A DNA stretch of 64,000 nt. It comes from Lentzea fradiae. GTDB taxonomy: Bacteria > Actinomycetota > Actinomycetes > Mycobacteriales > Pseudonocardiaceae. The stretch is from assembly GCF_900100955.1 (NCBI RefSeq), contig NZ_FNCC01000001.1, positions 186,001 through 250,000 on the forward strand, given 5' to 3'. The position numbers were made by a program, and so were the translations under genes. The first letter of the stretch is position 1. Every line of letters begins with the position of its first letter. Shown in pieces: positions 35,101 through 42,024 of the stretch. The notes beneath the pieces are model-generated. The model was not told the origin of the DNA, ran no database searches, and was given only the letters and a program-made list of their open reading frames with translations.

Positions 35101-35204
35101 ACGCCGCACCGGCGCGGCAGGCGCTCGCCCTCGCCGAGCGCGCGGGCTACCGCGCCCTGCACCGGCGGGCGGAGAGCGCGCTCGCGGCACTGACTAGTCG
35201 ATGA
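32193..35204 (+). CDS. AfsR/SARP-family regulator with BTAD, NB-ARC and TPR domains
   Basis: This 1003-residue protein has an OmpR-type winged helix (about 1-100, RRAVLGLLVLAEG, LQTHVKHLRRVLEP), a bacterial transcriptional activation domain (about 105-255), an NB-ARC NTPase with P-loop GSAGVGKT (311-318), and a TPR array (about 705-1000; repeated GEAVALGNLGLVHWEMGDLP-type units). Such proteins activate secondary-metabolite or differentiation genes by binding 11-bp direct repeats. GTG 32193 is seven bases after TAGTTT (32180-32185), so it may be leaderless. No biosynthetic cluster adjoins; two downstream promoters carry matching repeats. The stop overlaps the convergent gene by 11 bp. Confidence 0.9.
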   Translation: MATNAVRVQVLGSTRAWHAGTELPLGPPGRRAVLGLLVLAEGESVTVADLVDALWGERPPRSAMNVLQTHVKHLRRVLEPGRTSRTSSSVLPYTNGGYAVNADAVEVDLLAFRRLVAEANHGDTGSDGDRTAVVARLAAALELWRGRPLADVPVLAAHPKVVALVAKHREVQARYADAMIEIGAAADVLPDIAEAAAAQPLDEAAQARLIRAYQAVGRRAKAFRTYHEVRDRLVEELGVDPGPELRAAHTALLHDTADDPVDGRSRPALRVPRQLPAQPSGFTGRGAQLATLDALAPGPGSVALSITAISGSAGVGKTALAVHWAHRVRDRFPDGQLYANLRGHSPGGAAPPIEVLAQFLTALEVPAERVPVDVETAAAMYRTLTTDRRMLVLLDNAAGPDQVRPLLPAGPACVLVTGRDRMTGLVALHGARQVTLGVLSPEDALELLAHVLGRERVRAEPVAAAELAKLCAYLPLALRIAAANLADHPHRGLDDHVADLRDSNVLTALTVQGDENAAVRTAFDLSYAALPEPARRLFRLLSLVPGTDVGTEAVAALAGTDRETAARLMDRLAAAHLVEPRGPGRHGFHDLLRRYAAERAGREETAGDRDAALHRLHDWYLGAVDAAARLLYPHMLRLPVPPPTAATPSGMTGAGEASAWLDAELANLVAAVRAGPRPAAWLIADSLRGYFWMCTRQVEWLAVAEAALPMSDAPRERAAARLSLADLFYRQGRYGEAVRHYTHARLAAREAGWVEAQAAVLGNLGGVYWQSGRLRAAAVRFRRCLALSRAVGQPAGEAVALGNLGLVHWEMGDLPESAEHYARALRRYREIGSLYGEALNLGNLGQTQRARGLPEEAAEVLTRAIALHHEAGNRSGEALARSRLAAAFLDLGRDEEALGHARAGLALAQETGDPRTEVEALAALAAVELGLGRPAEAGRRYRQALDLVRSTGDRYPEIEVLIGLATVTRDAAPARQALALAERAGYRALHRRAESALAALTSR

Positions 35205-35634
35205 CCAGGTCGCCGACCCCCTTGCGCACGACGCTGCTCGTCCCGTCGGGCAGGATCTCGATGACACCCCACGGGTTGATGCTCCCGTCGGTGCCGTCAC
35301 CGGTCCTGCACCGGAACTCGCCCATGTTGAACGCCTGCCAGGCGCCGCGGCCGTCGTTCACCCGCAGGTGCGCCTCCTCGGCGCTGGCCGCCCAGGCGCA
35401 CGTGGTGCCGTCCGCCGCGTGCGCGAGGTGCGGTGTGATGCTGACCGGGTCGATCACCCCGTCCACGACGCACCACGTGACGTGGTAGGAGTACGACCAC
35501 TTGCCGGGACTGGCGAGCCGCACCGCCACGGACGTCTCGCACGTGGCCGCGTCCGCCGCGGCCGGTGCCACCAGCAGGCCGGTGATCATCGCCGCACCGC
35601 CGAGCACCGCCGCCGCTTTGTTGTTGAACCACAT
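35194..35634 (-). CDS. secreted small protein of unknown family
   Basis: This 146-residue protein has a Sec signal peptide (hydrophobic 8-25, cleavage near AAADA-A). The mature part is about 118 residues with four Cys (CETS, WCVV, CAWA, CRTG) likely forming two disulfides. No family was recognised. The ATG at 35634 is preceded by GAGGGGGCG. It is divergent from the first DUF4394 gene, and the three 11-bp repeats at 35711-35743 lie between them. Confidence 0.75.
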   Translation of the reverse strand: MWFNNKAAAVLGGAAMITGLLVAPAAADAATCETSVAVRLASPGKWSYSYHVTWCVVDGVIDPVSITPHLAHAADGTTCAWAASAEEAHLRVNDGRGAWQAFNMGEFRCRTGDGTDGSINPWGVIEILPDGTSSVVRKGVGDLVID

Positions 35635-35710
35635 GGTCTTCGCCCCCTCGGACTTGCCGTTCCCCCAATCTGTCGGGTGATCTCGGCCTCCGCAAGGTCC
35701 TCGCGCAGCA

Positions 35711-35754
35711 ATCCAACGGACGTCCAACCGACGTCCAGTCGCGCTGCATAGCTT
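35711..35754 (+). promoter_or_regulatory. SARP-type direct repeats and -10 of DUF4394 gene 1
   Basis: Three 11-bp units follow one another: ATCCAACGGAC (35711), GTCCAACCGAC (35722) and GTCCAGTCGCG (35733). The core GTCCAGTC ends 8 bp before TAGCTT (35749-35754). Direct repeats with 11-bp period and 8 bp to the -10 are the known geometry of AfsR/ActII-4 operators. Confidence 0.65.
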
Positions 35755-35789
35755 GTGCCGCAACGTTTCCAACAGGGGAGAGTGGAACG

Positions 35790-36650
35790 ATGAAGGCACA
35801 GCTGAAACGAGGCGCCGCGGCGGCAGCGGTGGCGGCGGTGGTGCTCACCGGGGTCGCGACCGGAAGTGGGAGCAGCACGGCCCAGCCCACCGGCCTGCGG
35901 GCGTACGGCATCTCGGCGGACGGCACGCTGATGGCGACGTTCACCACGGACCGGCCGACGGTGCTGGACTGGGTGCGGCAGATCCAGGGGTTCTCCGGCG
36001 ACGTGACCGCGGTCGGCACGGACATCCGGCCGCAGGACGGCCTGCTCTACCTGGTGGGCGACAAGGGCGGGATCTACACGGTGAAGCTGCCGAGCTCGTC
36101 GAACTGGGACCCGGTCGTCACGAAGGTCTCGCAGCTGACGTACCCGTTGTCCGGCACGAACTTCGGCGTCGACTTCAACCCCGCGGCCGACCGCCTGCGG
36201 GTGATCAGCGACAACGGCCAGAACCTCCGCCACGACCTCAACACCCACTCCACGGTCAACGACACGATCCTGACGACGCCGCCGGCGGGCACGACGAAGG
36301 GCGTGACGGCCGCCGCGTACACCAACAACGACCTGAACCCGGACACCGCGACGACGTTGTTCGACATCGGCACGCTCACCGACCAGGTCCTCATCCAGTC
36401 ACCCGCCAACAACGGCACCCTCGCGCCGACCGGCAGCCTCACCGTCGACGCCGCCGCGAACGCGGGCTTCGACATCTACAGCACCCTGAGCAACGGCAAG
36501 GCCGTCTCCTCCGCGGGCTTCGCCACCCTCGTCGGACCGGGCAGCGGCTCCTCCCTCTACAGCGTCAACCTGCTGACCGGCGAGGCGACCGCCATCGGCC
36601 GCTTCCCGATCCCGATCACCGACCTGGCCATCAGCCTCACCGGCAGCTGA
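35790..36650 (+). CDS. secreted DUF4394 protein, copy 1
   Basis: This 286-residue protein has a signal peptide (hydrophobic about 9-27). The mature DUF4394 domain carries the family pattern GLRAYGIS...LDWVRQIQGFSGD, DIRPQDGLLYLVGDKG, GTNFGVDFNPAADRLRVISD, AYTNNDLNPDTATTLFDIG. This is a predicted beta-propeller-like extracellular protein of unknown role. ATG 35790 follows GGGGAGAG. A near-identical paralogue with a copied promoter is 90 bp downstream, so each has its own transcript. Confidence 0.85.
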   Translation: MKAQLKRGAAAAAVAAVVLTGVATGSGSSTAQPTGLRAYGISADGTLMATFTTDRPTVLDWVRQIQGFSGDVTAVGTDIRPQDGLLYLVGDKGGIYTVKLPSSSNWDPVVTKVSQLTYPLSGTNFGVDFNPAADRLRVISDNGQNLRHDLNTHSTVNDTILTTPPAGTTKGVTAAAYTNNDLNPDTATTLFDIGTLTDQVLIQSPANNGTLAPTGSLTVDAAANAGFDIYSTLSNGKAVSSAGFATLVGPGSGSSLYSVNLLTGEATAIGRFPIPITDLAISLTGS

Positions 36651-36668
36651 CGAGGGCTCACCACGGCC

Positions 36669-36701
36669 GTCCAGTCGCCGTCCAGTCGTGCCCAATAGCT
36701 T
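36669..36701 (+). promoter_or_regulatory. SARP-type direct repeats and -10 of DUF4394 gene 2
   Basis: GTCCAGTCGCC (36669-36679) and GTCCAGTCGTG (36680-36690) are 11-bp direct repeats. GTCCAGTC ends 8 bp before TAGCTT (36696-36701). The arrangement and the following TAGCTTGTGCC match the promoter of copy 1. Confidence 0.65.
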
Positions 36702-36739
36702 GTGCCACAAGGTTTTCCGAGCGGGGAGAAGTGGGGAAC

Positions 36740-37603
36740 ATGAGGGCACGGGCGAAGAGGGGCGTCGCTGCGGCGGCCGTGGTGGTGTCGGTGTCCGCCG
36801 CGATCGTGGGCGGCGGTGGGAGCAGTGCGGCACAGCCGTCCGGCCTGCGGGCGTACGGCATCACGGCGGACGGCACGCTGATGGTGACGTTCACGACGGA
36901 CCGGCCGACGGTCCTTGACTGGGTGCGCCAGATCCAGGGCTTCTCGGGCGACGCCGTCGCGGCCGGCATCGACATCCGGCCGCAGGACGGGCTGATGTAC
37001 CTGCTGGGGGACAAGGGGGGCGTCTACACGGTCAAGCTGCCGGCCTCACCCAGCCAGGACCCGGTGGTCACGAAGGTCTCGCAGCTGTCGGTCCCGTTGT
37101 ACGGCACCAACTTCGGCGTCGACTTCAACCCGGCCGCCGACCGCCTGCGGGTCATCAGCGACACCGGTCAGAACCTGCGGCACAACCTCGCCGACCACAC
37201 GACGACCGAGGACGCGGTCCTGTCCACCCCGCCCGCACTCGGCCCGACGCGGGGCGTCACGGCCGCCGCGTACACCAACAACGACCTGAACCCGGACACC
37301 GCGACCACGTTGTTCGACATCGGCACCGCCTCCGACGAGGTGCTGCTTCAGGTGCCCGCCAACAACGGGCTGTTGAGCGCCACCGGCAAGCTCACCGTCG
37401 ACGCTCAGCCGAACGCGGGGTTCGACATCTACAGCCAGTTGAGCAACGGCAAGGCGGTGTCCAACTCGGGGTTCGCGGCTCTTTCGACCTCTGGTGCCGG
37501 TGCTGCGCTTTACAGCGTCAACCTGTTGAGCGGCGAGGTCACGAGTGTCGGCAGGTTCCCGTTGCCGATCGCCGACCTGGCGATCTCGCTGACCGGCAGC
37601 TGA
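36740..37603 (+). CDS. secreted DUF4394 protein, copy 2
   Basis: This 287-residue protein has a signal peptide (about 8-30, ending GSSAAQP) and a DUF4394 domain matching copy 1 along its whole length (LDWVRQIQGFSGD, GTNFGVDFNPAADRLRVISD, AYTNNDLNPDTATTLFDIG, PIADLAISLTGS). ATG 36740 follows GGGGAGAAG; in-frame codons further upstream lie inside copy 1 and were rejected. A perfect 17-bp hairpin terminator follows. It arose by tandem duplication including the promoter. Confidence 0.85.
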   Translation: MRARAKRGVAAAAVVVSVSAAIVGGGGSSAAQPSGLRAYGITADGTLMVTFTTDRPTVLDWVRQIQGFSGDAVAAGIDIRPQDGLMYLLGDKGGVYTVKLPASPSQDPVVTKVSQLSVPLYGTNFGVDFNPAADRLRVISDTGQNLRHNLADHTTTEDAVLSTPPALGPTRGVTAAAYTNNDLNPDTATTLFDIGTASDEVLLQVPANNGLLSATGKLTVDAQPNAGFDIYSQLSNGKAVSNSGFAALSTSGAGAALYSVNLLSGEVTSVGRFPLPIADLAISLTGS

Positions 37604-37615
37604 CGGAGGGAACCC

Positions 37616-37653
37616 CCGGAGGACCATCCGGCCGCCGCCGGATGGTCCTCCGG
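37616..37653 (+). terminator. perfect 17-bp stem terminator
   Basis: CCGGAGGACCATCCGGC (37616-37632) pairs fully with GCCGGATGGTCCTCCGG (37637-37653) across a CGCC tetraloop. It lies 12 bp past the second DUF4394 stop, with no T run. Confidence 0.8.
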
Positions 37654-37827
37654 GGCCAGGACCGGCCCCGGCAGAAGGTGGCTCGGGGGCGCTTCCGGCG
37701 CCGGCCGGGTCTGGCGGATCGCCGTCGGCTCATCCTCCTCCAGGCGGGTGAGGAGGCGCTGACCTGCGGGAACGGAGCGTTCCGGGCGGTCGTTTGGCCC
37801 TGTGAACATCCGGGGGTTCCGTTGGGC

Positions 37828-38529
37828 GTGGAATTCCGAAAATCTGTGGCGATGGGGAATGTGACGCGGACCAAGCCTGTCACGTCGTCCCGTCGCGGCG
37901 GAAGCGGTGGGAACAGGCCGGTCAAGTGGATCTTCGCGGTGCTGGGAACGGGTGCCGTCGCGGCCGGGGTGTTCGTCGGGGTGGTGAAGTACAAGGACGC
38001 CGCGGTGGGCAGTCCTGCGTTGGAGACGTCTGTTCCCACCTCGACGGTCCAGCCCGCGGCGGTGACCACGGGGCCGTTGCGGTCCGGTGAGGGGTGGTAC
38101 GACCTGTCGCTGCACGAGCCGTTGGAGATCGGGCAGGGGCAGGAGCTCGTGGCGTCGATCGTGATCGGGGTGGGTGGGCAGCCGTTCGAGAACAGCATTC
38201 GCGGTTACCTCGTCTCGTCGATGGCTCAGCAGACCAACGCGAGCACGTGGACCACCGACAGCCGGTGCACTCGGCTGTCGGTGTGGGTGGGCAAGGACGC
38301 TGCCTCGTCGTTGACCGGGGGTACCGGGGAGTTCGTCGTGGAGGCCGATGGTGAGGTGATCACCTCACGGGAGGCGACCAGCGGTGACGCGCCGCAGCAC
38401 CTCGAGGTCGACGTGTCCACGGTTGACCGGTTGCGGCTGGTGGACGTTCGCGGTAGCCATGACGCCGACAACGCCTGGGGTACGCCGCGGGTCTACTGCA
38501 CCGCGCCGCCCGGCAAGCTCCGGTCATGA
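37828..38529 (+). CDS. single-pass membrane protein with NPCBM-like exterior domain
   Basis: The protein of about 233 residues (GTG 37828) has a basic N terminus, one membrane segment (KWIFAVLGTGAVAAGVFVGV) and a Ser/Thr/Pro linker. The C-terminal domain resembles NPCBM/NEW2 carbohydrate-binding folds (TRLSVWVGKDA, FVVEADGEVI, LEVDVSTVDRLRLVDVRG). It is probably an outward-facing glycan-binding protein. Other possible starts are GTG 37846 and ATG 37852; none has a strong binding site. The stop overlaps the convergent monooxygenase by 6 bp. Confidence 0.7.
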   Translation: MEFRKSVAMGNVTRTKPVTSSRRGGSGGNRPVKWIFAVLGTGAVAAGVFVGVVKYKDAAVGSPALETSVPTSTVQPAAVTTGPLRSGEGWYDLSLHEPLEIGQGQELVASIVIGVGGQPFENSIRGYLVSSMAQQTNASTWTTDSRCTRLSVWVGKDAASSLTGGTGEFVVEADGEVITSREATSGDAPQHLEVDVSTVDRLRLVDVRGSHDADNAWGTPRVYCTAPPGKLRS

Positions 38530-39702
38530 GGAAGGGATGAACTCGGGGAGCTCCATTGCCGAGTGTTCCGGGCGGGGCTGTTCGGCGGGCATCGTCGCGC
38601 GGGTGCGCAGAGCGGCGTTGCGTGCGGCCAGTGCCTCGGCGGTGCCGGGGAGCATTTCCGACCTGCTCTTGCCCACGATGCCCTGGTTCGCCTCCACGAA
38701 CGGGCGGGTCTGGCGTTCGTAGGCGTCGAAGGCCGCGGTGTGGTCGTGGGCGGTGGCGAGGTGGCCTGCCAGCACGTAGGCGCCCACCAGGGCGAGGCTC
38801 GACCCCTGCCCGGTCAGGAACGACGGCGCGTACGCGGCGTCGCCGACCAGCGCCACGCGGCCGGAGGACCAGCGGGGCAGGTGGATCTGGCTCACCGTGT
38901 CGAAGAACAGGTCGTCGGCCGTGCGCATCGTCTCGACCATGTGCGGCACCTCCCAGCCGTCGCCGGCGAAGACGGACGCCACCAGGTCGCGTTGCGCCGC
39001 CGGGTCCTTGAACGCGCCGAACGGTGCTTCGGGGAGGGCGAAGTTGAGGAAGCCGTGCACGGTGCCGCCCGTGCCCGCCGCGTACAGCGCGGCTGCCCTG
39101 CCTGGCTGGTTCCACATCACGCCCTCGTGTGCGAGGCCCAGCCGGTTCGGCATGGTGAAGCCCGCGAAGCAGTAGCCCAGGTAGTGGTGGAACTGTTCTT
39201 CCGGCCCGAAGACCAGTGCGCGCACGCCGGAGTGCAGTCCGTCGGCGCCGATGACGAGGTCGTAGGTGCGTTCGAGTCCGCTTCGGAACGTGACGTCCAC
39301 GCCGTCCGCGTGGTCGTTCAAGGCGACGATGCTGTTGTCGAAGAGGAACTCCACGTCGTCGCGCACGGTGTCGTAGAGCATCGTGGTGAGCTCTCCGCGT
39401 GGGATCTCGATGTCCTCGTCACGGCTTCCCGTGAGTGCGACGGCGCTCATGGACGTGACGACGCTGCCGTCCGCGTCGAGCATCGTGATCCGCTGGGTGT
39501 CCACGTGGGCTTCCCTCAGCCGGGGGAGCAGGCCCATCCGCTCGACGACGCCGACCGCCGTGCCGCGGATGTCGATGGGGTAGCCGCCGCCGCGCAGCGT
39601 GTGCGACTTCTCGACGATCGTGACGTCGAACCCGGAGCGCCGCAGCCAGTGGGCGAGTGCGGGTCCGGCGATGCTGGCGCCGGAGATGAGGACGCTGGTC
39701 AT
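38524..39702 (-). CDS. FAD-dependent aromatic-hydroxylase-type monooxygenase
   Basis: This 392-residue flavoprotein of the PHBH/TetX class has an N-terminal dinucleotide-binding motif (ISGASIAGPALAHWL) with the following acidic strand end (VTIVEK), a DG-type motif (LVIGADGLHSGVR) and the FAD ribityl motif (VALVGDAAYAPSFLTGQGSS). Such enzymes use NAD(P)H and O2 to hydroxylate or inactivate aromatic compounds, antibiotics included. It is divergent from a MarR regulator with shared operators, so it is probably induced by a phenolic or drug-like ligand. The substrate is unknown. Confidence 0.88.
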   Translation of the reverse strand: MTSVLISGASIAGPALAHWLRRSGFDVTIVEKSHTLRGGGYPIDIRGTAVGVVERMGLLPRLREAHVDTQRITMLDADGSVVTSMSAVALTGSRDEDIEIPRGELTTMLYDTVRDDVEFLFDNSIVALNDHADGVDVTFRSGLERTYDLVIGADGLHSGVRALVFGPEEQFHHYLGYCFAGFTMPNRLGLAHEGVMWNQPGRAAALYAAGTGGTVHGFLNFALPEAPFGAFKDPAAQRDLVASVFAGDGWEVPHMVETMRTADDLFFDTVSQIHLPRWSSGRVALVGDAAYAPSFLTGQGSSLALVGAYVLAGHLATAHDHTAAFDAYERQTRPFVEANQGIVGKSRSEMLPGTAEALAARNAALRTRATMPAEQPRPEHSAMELPEFIPSS

Positions 39703-39720
39703 GACGATCCTTCCTGATAA

Positions 39721-39799
39721 CTAACTTAGGTATCCTTTTTTCGCACGTGGTGATCGCTAGCGTGTGTGCGGATGGCACGAGCATATACCTAAGTTAGGT
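39721..39799. promoter_or_regulatory. two inverted copies of the MarR operator
   Basis: CTAACTTAGGTAT (39721-39733) is the exact reverse complement of ATACCTAAGTTAG (39785-39797). The second copy lies in the perfect palindrome ACCTAA-G-TTAGGT (39787-39799). One copy sits at each promoter of the divergent monooxygenase/MarR pair. Confidence 0.75.
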
Positions 39800-39813
39800 A
39801 AGTAAGGTGTGAG

Positions 39814-40278
39814 ATGAGCGAGGCGCTGGACCCCGCGGCGGTGCTGCCGCAACTGATGCGACTGGGCACCGTGCTCAACCGCAGCCAGCTGGTCGAACGC
39901 GCGATGGCGCAGGTCGGCGTCCCGCTGGAGCGGCCGGGGCTGAGCGTGCTCATCACGCTGCGGATGTCCGGGCGGCCGTTGCGGGTGGGGGAGATCGCCG
40001 CGCGGATGCAGGTCGTGGGCCCGCACGTGACCCGGCACCTGCACGACCTCGAACGCCTGGACCTCGTGCGTCGCGTCGTCGACCCGGACGACCAGCGCGC
40101 GCGCCTCGTCGAGCTGACGGACGGGGGTGCCGCGGCGGCGAACCGCTACCTGGAAGCGGTGCTCGGCTGGCTCGGGGGCGCCGTCGCCGACTGGTCGGAG
40201 GAGGACAAGGCGACGTTCGGCCGCCTGCTCACCCGGTTCGTGCACGACCTCGACGCACGGGTCGCCGACCTCGACTGA
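39814..40278 (+). CDS. MarR-family transcriptional regulator
   Basis: This 154-residue protein has the MarR winged helix (about 45-105; LRVGEIAARMQVVGPHVTRH, wing VRRVVDPDDQRARLVELT) between dimerisation helices. It probably represses itself and the divergent FAD monooxygenase through the two operator copies, with release by an aromatic ligand. ATG 39814 follows AAGGTG. A hairpin separates it from the convergent CoA-ester lyase gene. Confidence 0.9.
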   Translation: MSEALDPAAVLPQLMRLGTVLNRSQLVERAMAQVGVPLERPGLSVLITLRMSGRPLRVGEIAARMQVVGPHVTRHLHDLERLDLVRRVVDPDDQRARLVELTDGGAAAANRYLEAVLGWLGGAVADWSEEDKATFGRLLTRFVHDLDARVADLD

Positions 40279-40285
40279 CCCTTGG

Positions 40286-40315
40286 TGGACTCCCGGTCCC
40301 GGTCCCGGGAGTCCA
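40286..40315. terminator. bidirectional hairpin between convergent genes
   Basis: TGGACTCCCGG (40286-40296) and CCGGGAGTCCA (40305-40315) form an 11-bp stem with an 8-base loop, between the MarR stop and the stop of the lyase gene. Confidence 0.7.
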
Positions 40316-40348
40316 GGGTGCTCGGACGGCCGAACCGTGGCGGACACG

Positions 40349-41215
40349 TCACCGTGCCCGGTCGAGCACCTCCTGAGCGCTGCGCACGACGGCCGGGTCG
40401 ACCAGGCGCCCGGACGGGTCCACCGCCGTCGCCTGACCCTGGCGCTGCGCCTCGGCGAGCACGGCGAGCAGCTCGGTGGCCTCCTCGACCTCCTGCGGCG
40501 TCGGGGTGAAGACGGCGTTGATCACCGGCACCTGCCGCGGGTGCAACGCGGTGCGGGCCCGGAAGCCCTGGCGCAGCAGCAAGGTCGTGGTGGCGTGCAG
40601 CCGTTCCTCGTCGTGCACGGAGATCTCGACCGGCCCGACCGGCGGTGCGAGACCGGCGGCGGCGCTGGCCAGCACGACCGCGAGCCGCACGCCGTGCAGC
40701 TGGTTCGACTGCTCGTCCGGGCGCAGCCGCAGCTCACCCGCGAGGTCGGCCTCGCCGATGCCGAGCCGCACGACGCGGGGCGACCGGCAGACCTGCTCCA
40801 CCCGAAGCACACCCTCGGCGGTCTCCAGCAACGCGACCACGGCGGTCGCCCCGGCGGGCACACCCGCCTCCCGTTCGAGGGCGGTGAGCCGTTCGTCGAC
40901 CTCGGCGAGCAGCGCGGGCTCCGCCTTGGGCACCCACACGCCGGTGAGCGACGGCGACACCACGGCGGCCAGGTCCGCCGCCAGGTGCGCGGGGTGCGAG
41001 TTCACCCGCGCCCACACCCTGGCGCCGGCCGGCGGCCGTTCGAGCAGCCGCGCGCAGGCCGTGCGGGCCTCCTTTTTGGCGTCGGCGGGGACCGCGTCCT
41101 CCAGGTCGACGATCACGTCGTCGGCACCGCTGTGCACCGCGCGCTCGTGGCGGCTGTCCCGGTGGCCGGGGACGTAGAGGTAGCTCCGGCCCGGCAGCGC
41201 AGACCCGTTCGGCAT
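40349..41215 (-). CDS. CitE-like CoA-ester lyase (HpcH/HpaI family)
   Basis: This 288-residue TIM-barrel lyase has YLYVPGH at the start, VIVDLEDAVP, the CoA/substrate Arg in WARVNS, the metal ligands Glu in ALLETAEGV and Asp in GIGEADLAGEL, and a C-terminal cap. Relatives cleave malyl-, citramalyl-, methylmalyl- or citryl-CoA into acetyl-CoA/propionyl-CoA plus an oxo acid with Mg2+. In this island it would perform the last carbon-carbon cleavage after CoA transfer. It is the third gene of the minus-strand OYE-IclR-lyase operon. The precise substrate is open. Confidence 0.85.
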   Translation of the reverse strand: MPNGSALPGRSYLYVPGHRDSRHERAVHSGADDVIVDLEDAVPADAKKEARTACARLLERPPAGARVWARVNSHPAHLAADLAAVVSPSLTGVWVPKAEPALLAEVDERLTALEREAGVPAGATAVVALLETAEGVLRVEQVCRSPRVVRLGIGEADLAGELRLRPDEQSNQLHGVRLAVVLASAAAGLAPPVGPVEISVHDEERLHATTTLLLRQGFRARTALHPRQVPVINAVFTPTPQEVEEATELLAVLAEAQRQGQATAVDPSGRLVDPAVVRSAQEVLDRAR

Positions 41216-41254
41216 GGCGCCCTCCCACTTTCCGGGCCTCGGCCCGGGTTCGGC

Positions 41255-42004
41255 TCAGCCGCTGCCCTTGAGCACAGCGGACATCTTCACGGCGGCCTCG
41301 GCGATCACCGGGCCGAACTTCTCGGGGACGGCGTCCTTCAGCCGGTCGTGCGGGCCGCAGACGCTGAAGCAGCCGATGGCGCGCGAGCCCCTGGCCACGA
41401 TCGGCGCGGCGACCGCGGCGGCGTACGGGTCGCGTTCGCCCTGGCTGACCGAGTACCCGCGGCGCTGGTCGACGGCCAGCATCGCGCGCAGGGTCGTCTT
41501 GTCCCGCACCGTCCTGGCGGTCAGCGGGGCGAGCTCCACCCCGGACAGGTACTCGCTGAGGTCGGCCTCGGAGAACGTCATCAGGATCGCCCTGCCCGAC
41601 GCGCCCGCGTAGAGCGGTGCCCGCCTGCCGACCTCGATGGTCATCCGGACGTCCTGCTTGCTCTCCACCTGCGCGACGTACATGCGCTGCTTGCCCACGA
41701 CGAAGCTCAGGGTGACCGTCTCGCCGAGCTCGTCGCGGAGGTCCTCCATGATCGGCTGCGACAGCGTGCGGATGTCCATCGAGCCCAGCGAGACGAGGCT
41801 CAGCTCCAGCAGCCGGGGGCCGAGGCTGTACTTGCTCCTGTCGTGGTCCTTGGCCAGTAACCCCGATTTCGCGAGCGCTTCGAGGATGCGGTGCACCGCG
41901 CTCTTCGGAAGGCCGACCGCTTCCGCGATCTCGGTGACACCGAGATCGCGGCCGGACTCGGTGAAGCTGAGCAGCACTGCTGAGACCCGCTCGACTGCCT
42001 GCAT
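41255..42004 (-). CDS. IclR-family regulator of the catabolic island
   Basis: This 249-residue protein has an N-terminal winged helix (about 5-65; LGVTEIAEAVGLPKSAVHRI) and an IclR effector domain (about 70-245; GASGRAILMTFSE, YAAAVAAPIVARGSRAIGCF). IclR proteins respond to small organic acids and control nearby catabolic genes. It is embedded between the OYE and lyase genes (20- and 39-bp gaps). It is the only regulator within the 20-kb island, so it probably controls both divergent operons. ATG 42004 follows GGGAGGACG. Confidence 0.9.
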   Translation of the reverse strand: MQAVERVSAVLLSFTESGRDLGVTEIAEAVGLPKSAVHRILEALAKSGLLAKDHDRSKYSLGPRLLELSLVSLGSMDIRTLSQPIMEDLRDELGETVTLSFVVGKQRMYVAQVESKQDVRMTIEVGRRAPLYAGASGRAILMTFSEADLSEYLSGVELAPLTARTVRDKTTLRAMLAVDQRRGYSVSQGERDPYAAAVAAPIVARGSRAIGCFSVCGPHDRLKDAVPEKFGPVIAEAAVKMSAVLKGSG

Positions 42005-42024
42005 CGTCGTCCTCCCGGTTCGAG

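Noticed and set aside
30921..35300. Very long minus-strand open frame (over 1400 codons) through the AfsR-like gene
   Set aside because: It is antisense to a well-supported SARP/NB-ARC/TPR protein; the text is Arg/Pro/Gly-rich without domains. Only its last part is the real VanZ/RDD gene (30921-32003).
32193..37603. Antibiotic biosynthetic gene cluster around the SARP regulator
   Set aside because: No polyketide, peptide or terpene synthase or tailoring set is present in the window; the regulator's likely local targets are DUF4394 genes.
37604..37827. Possible small gene between the second DUF4394 gene and the NPCBM-like gene
   Set aside because: The region holds a perfect terminator hairpin and no frame with a credible start and ribosome binding site; in-frame extension of the downstream gene is Arg-rich.
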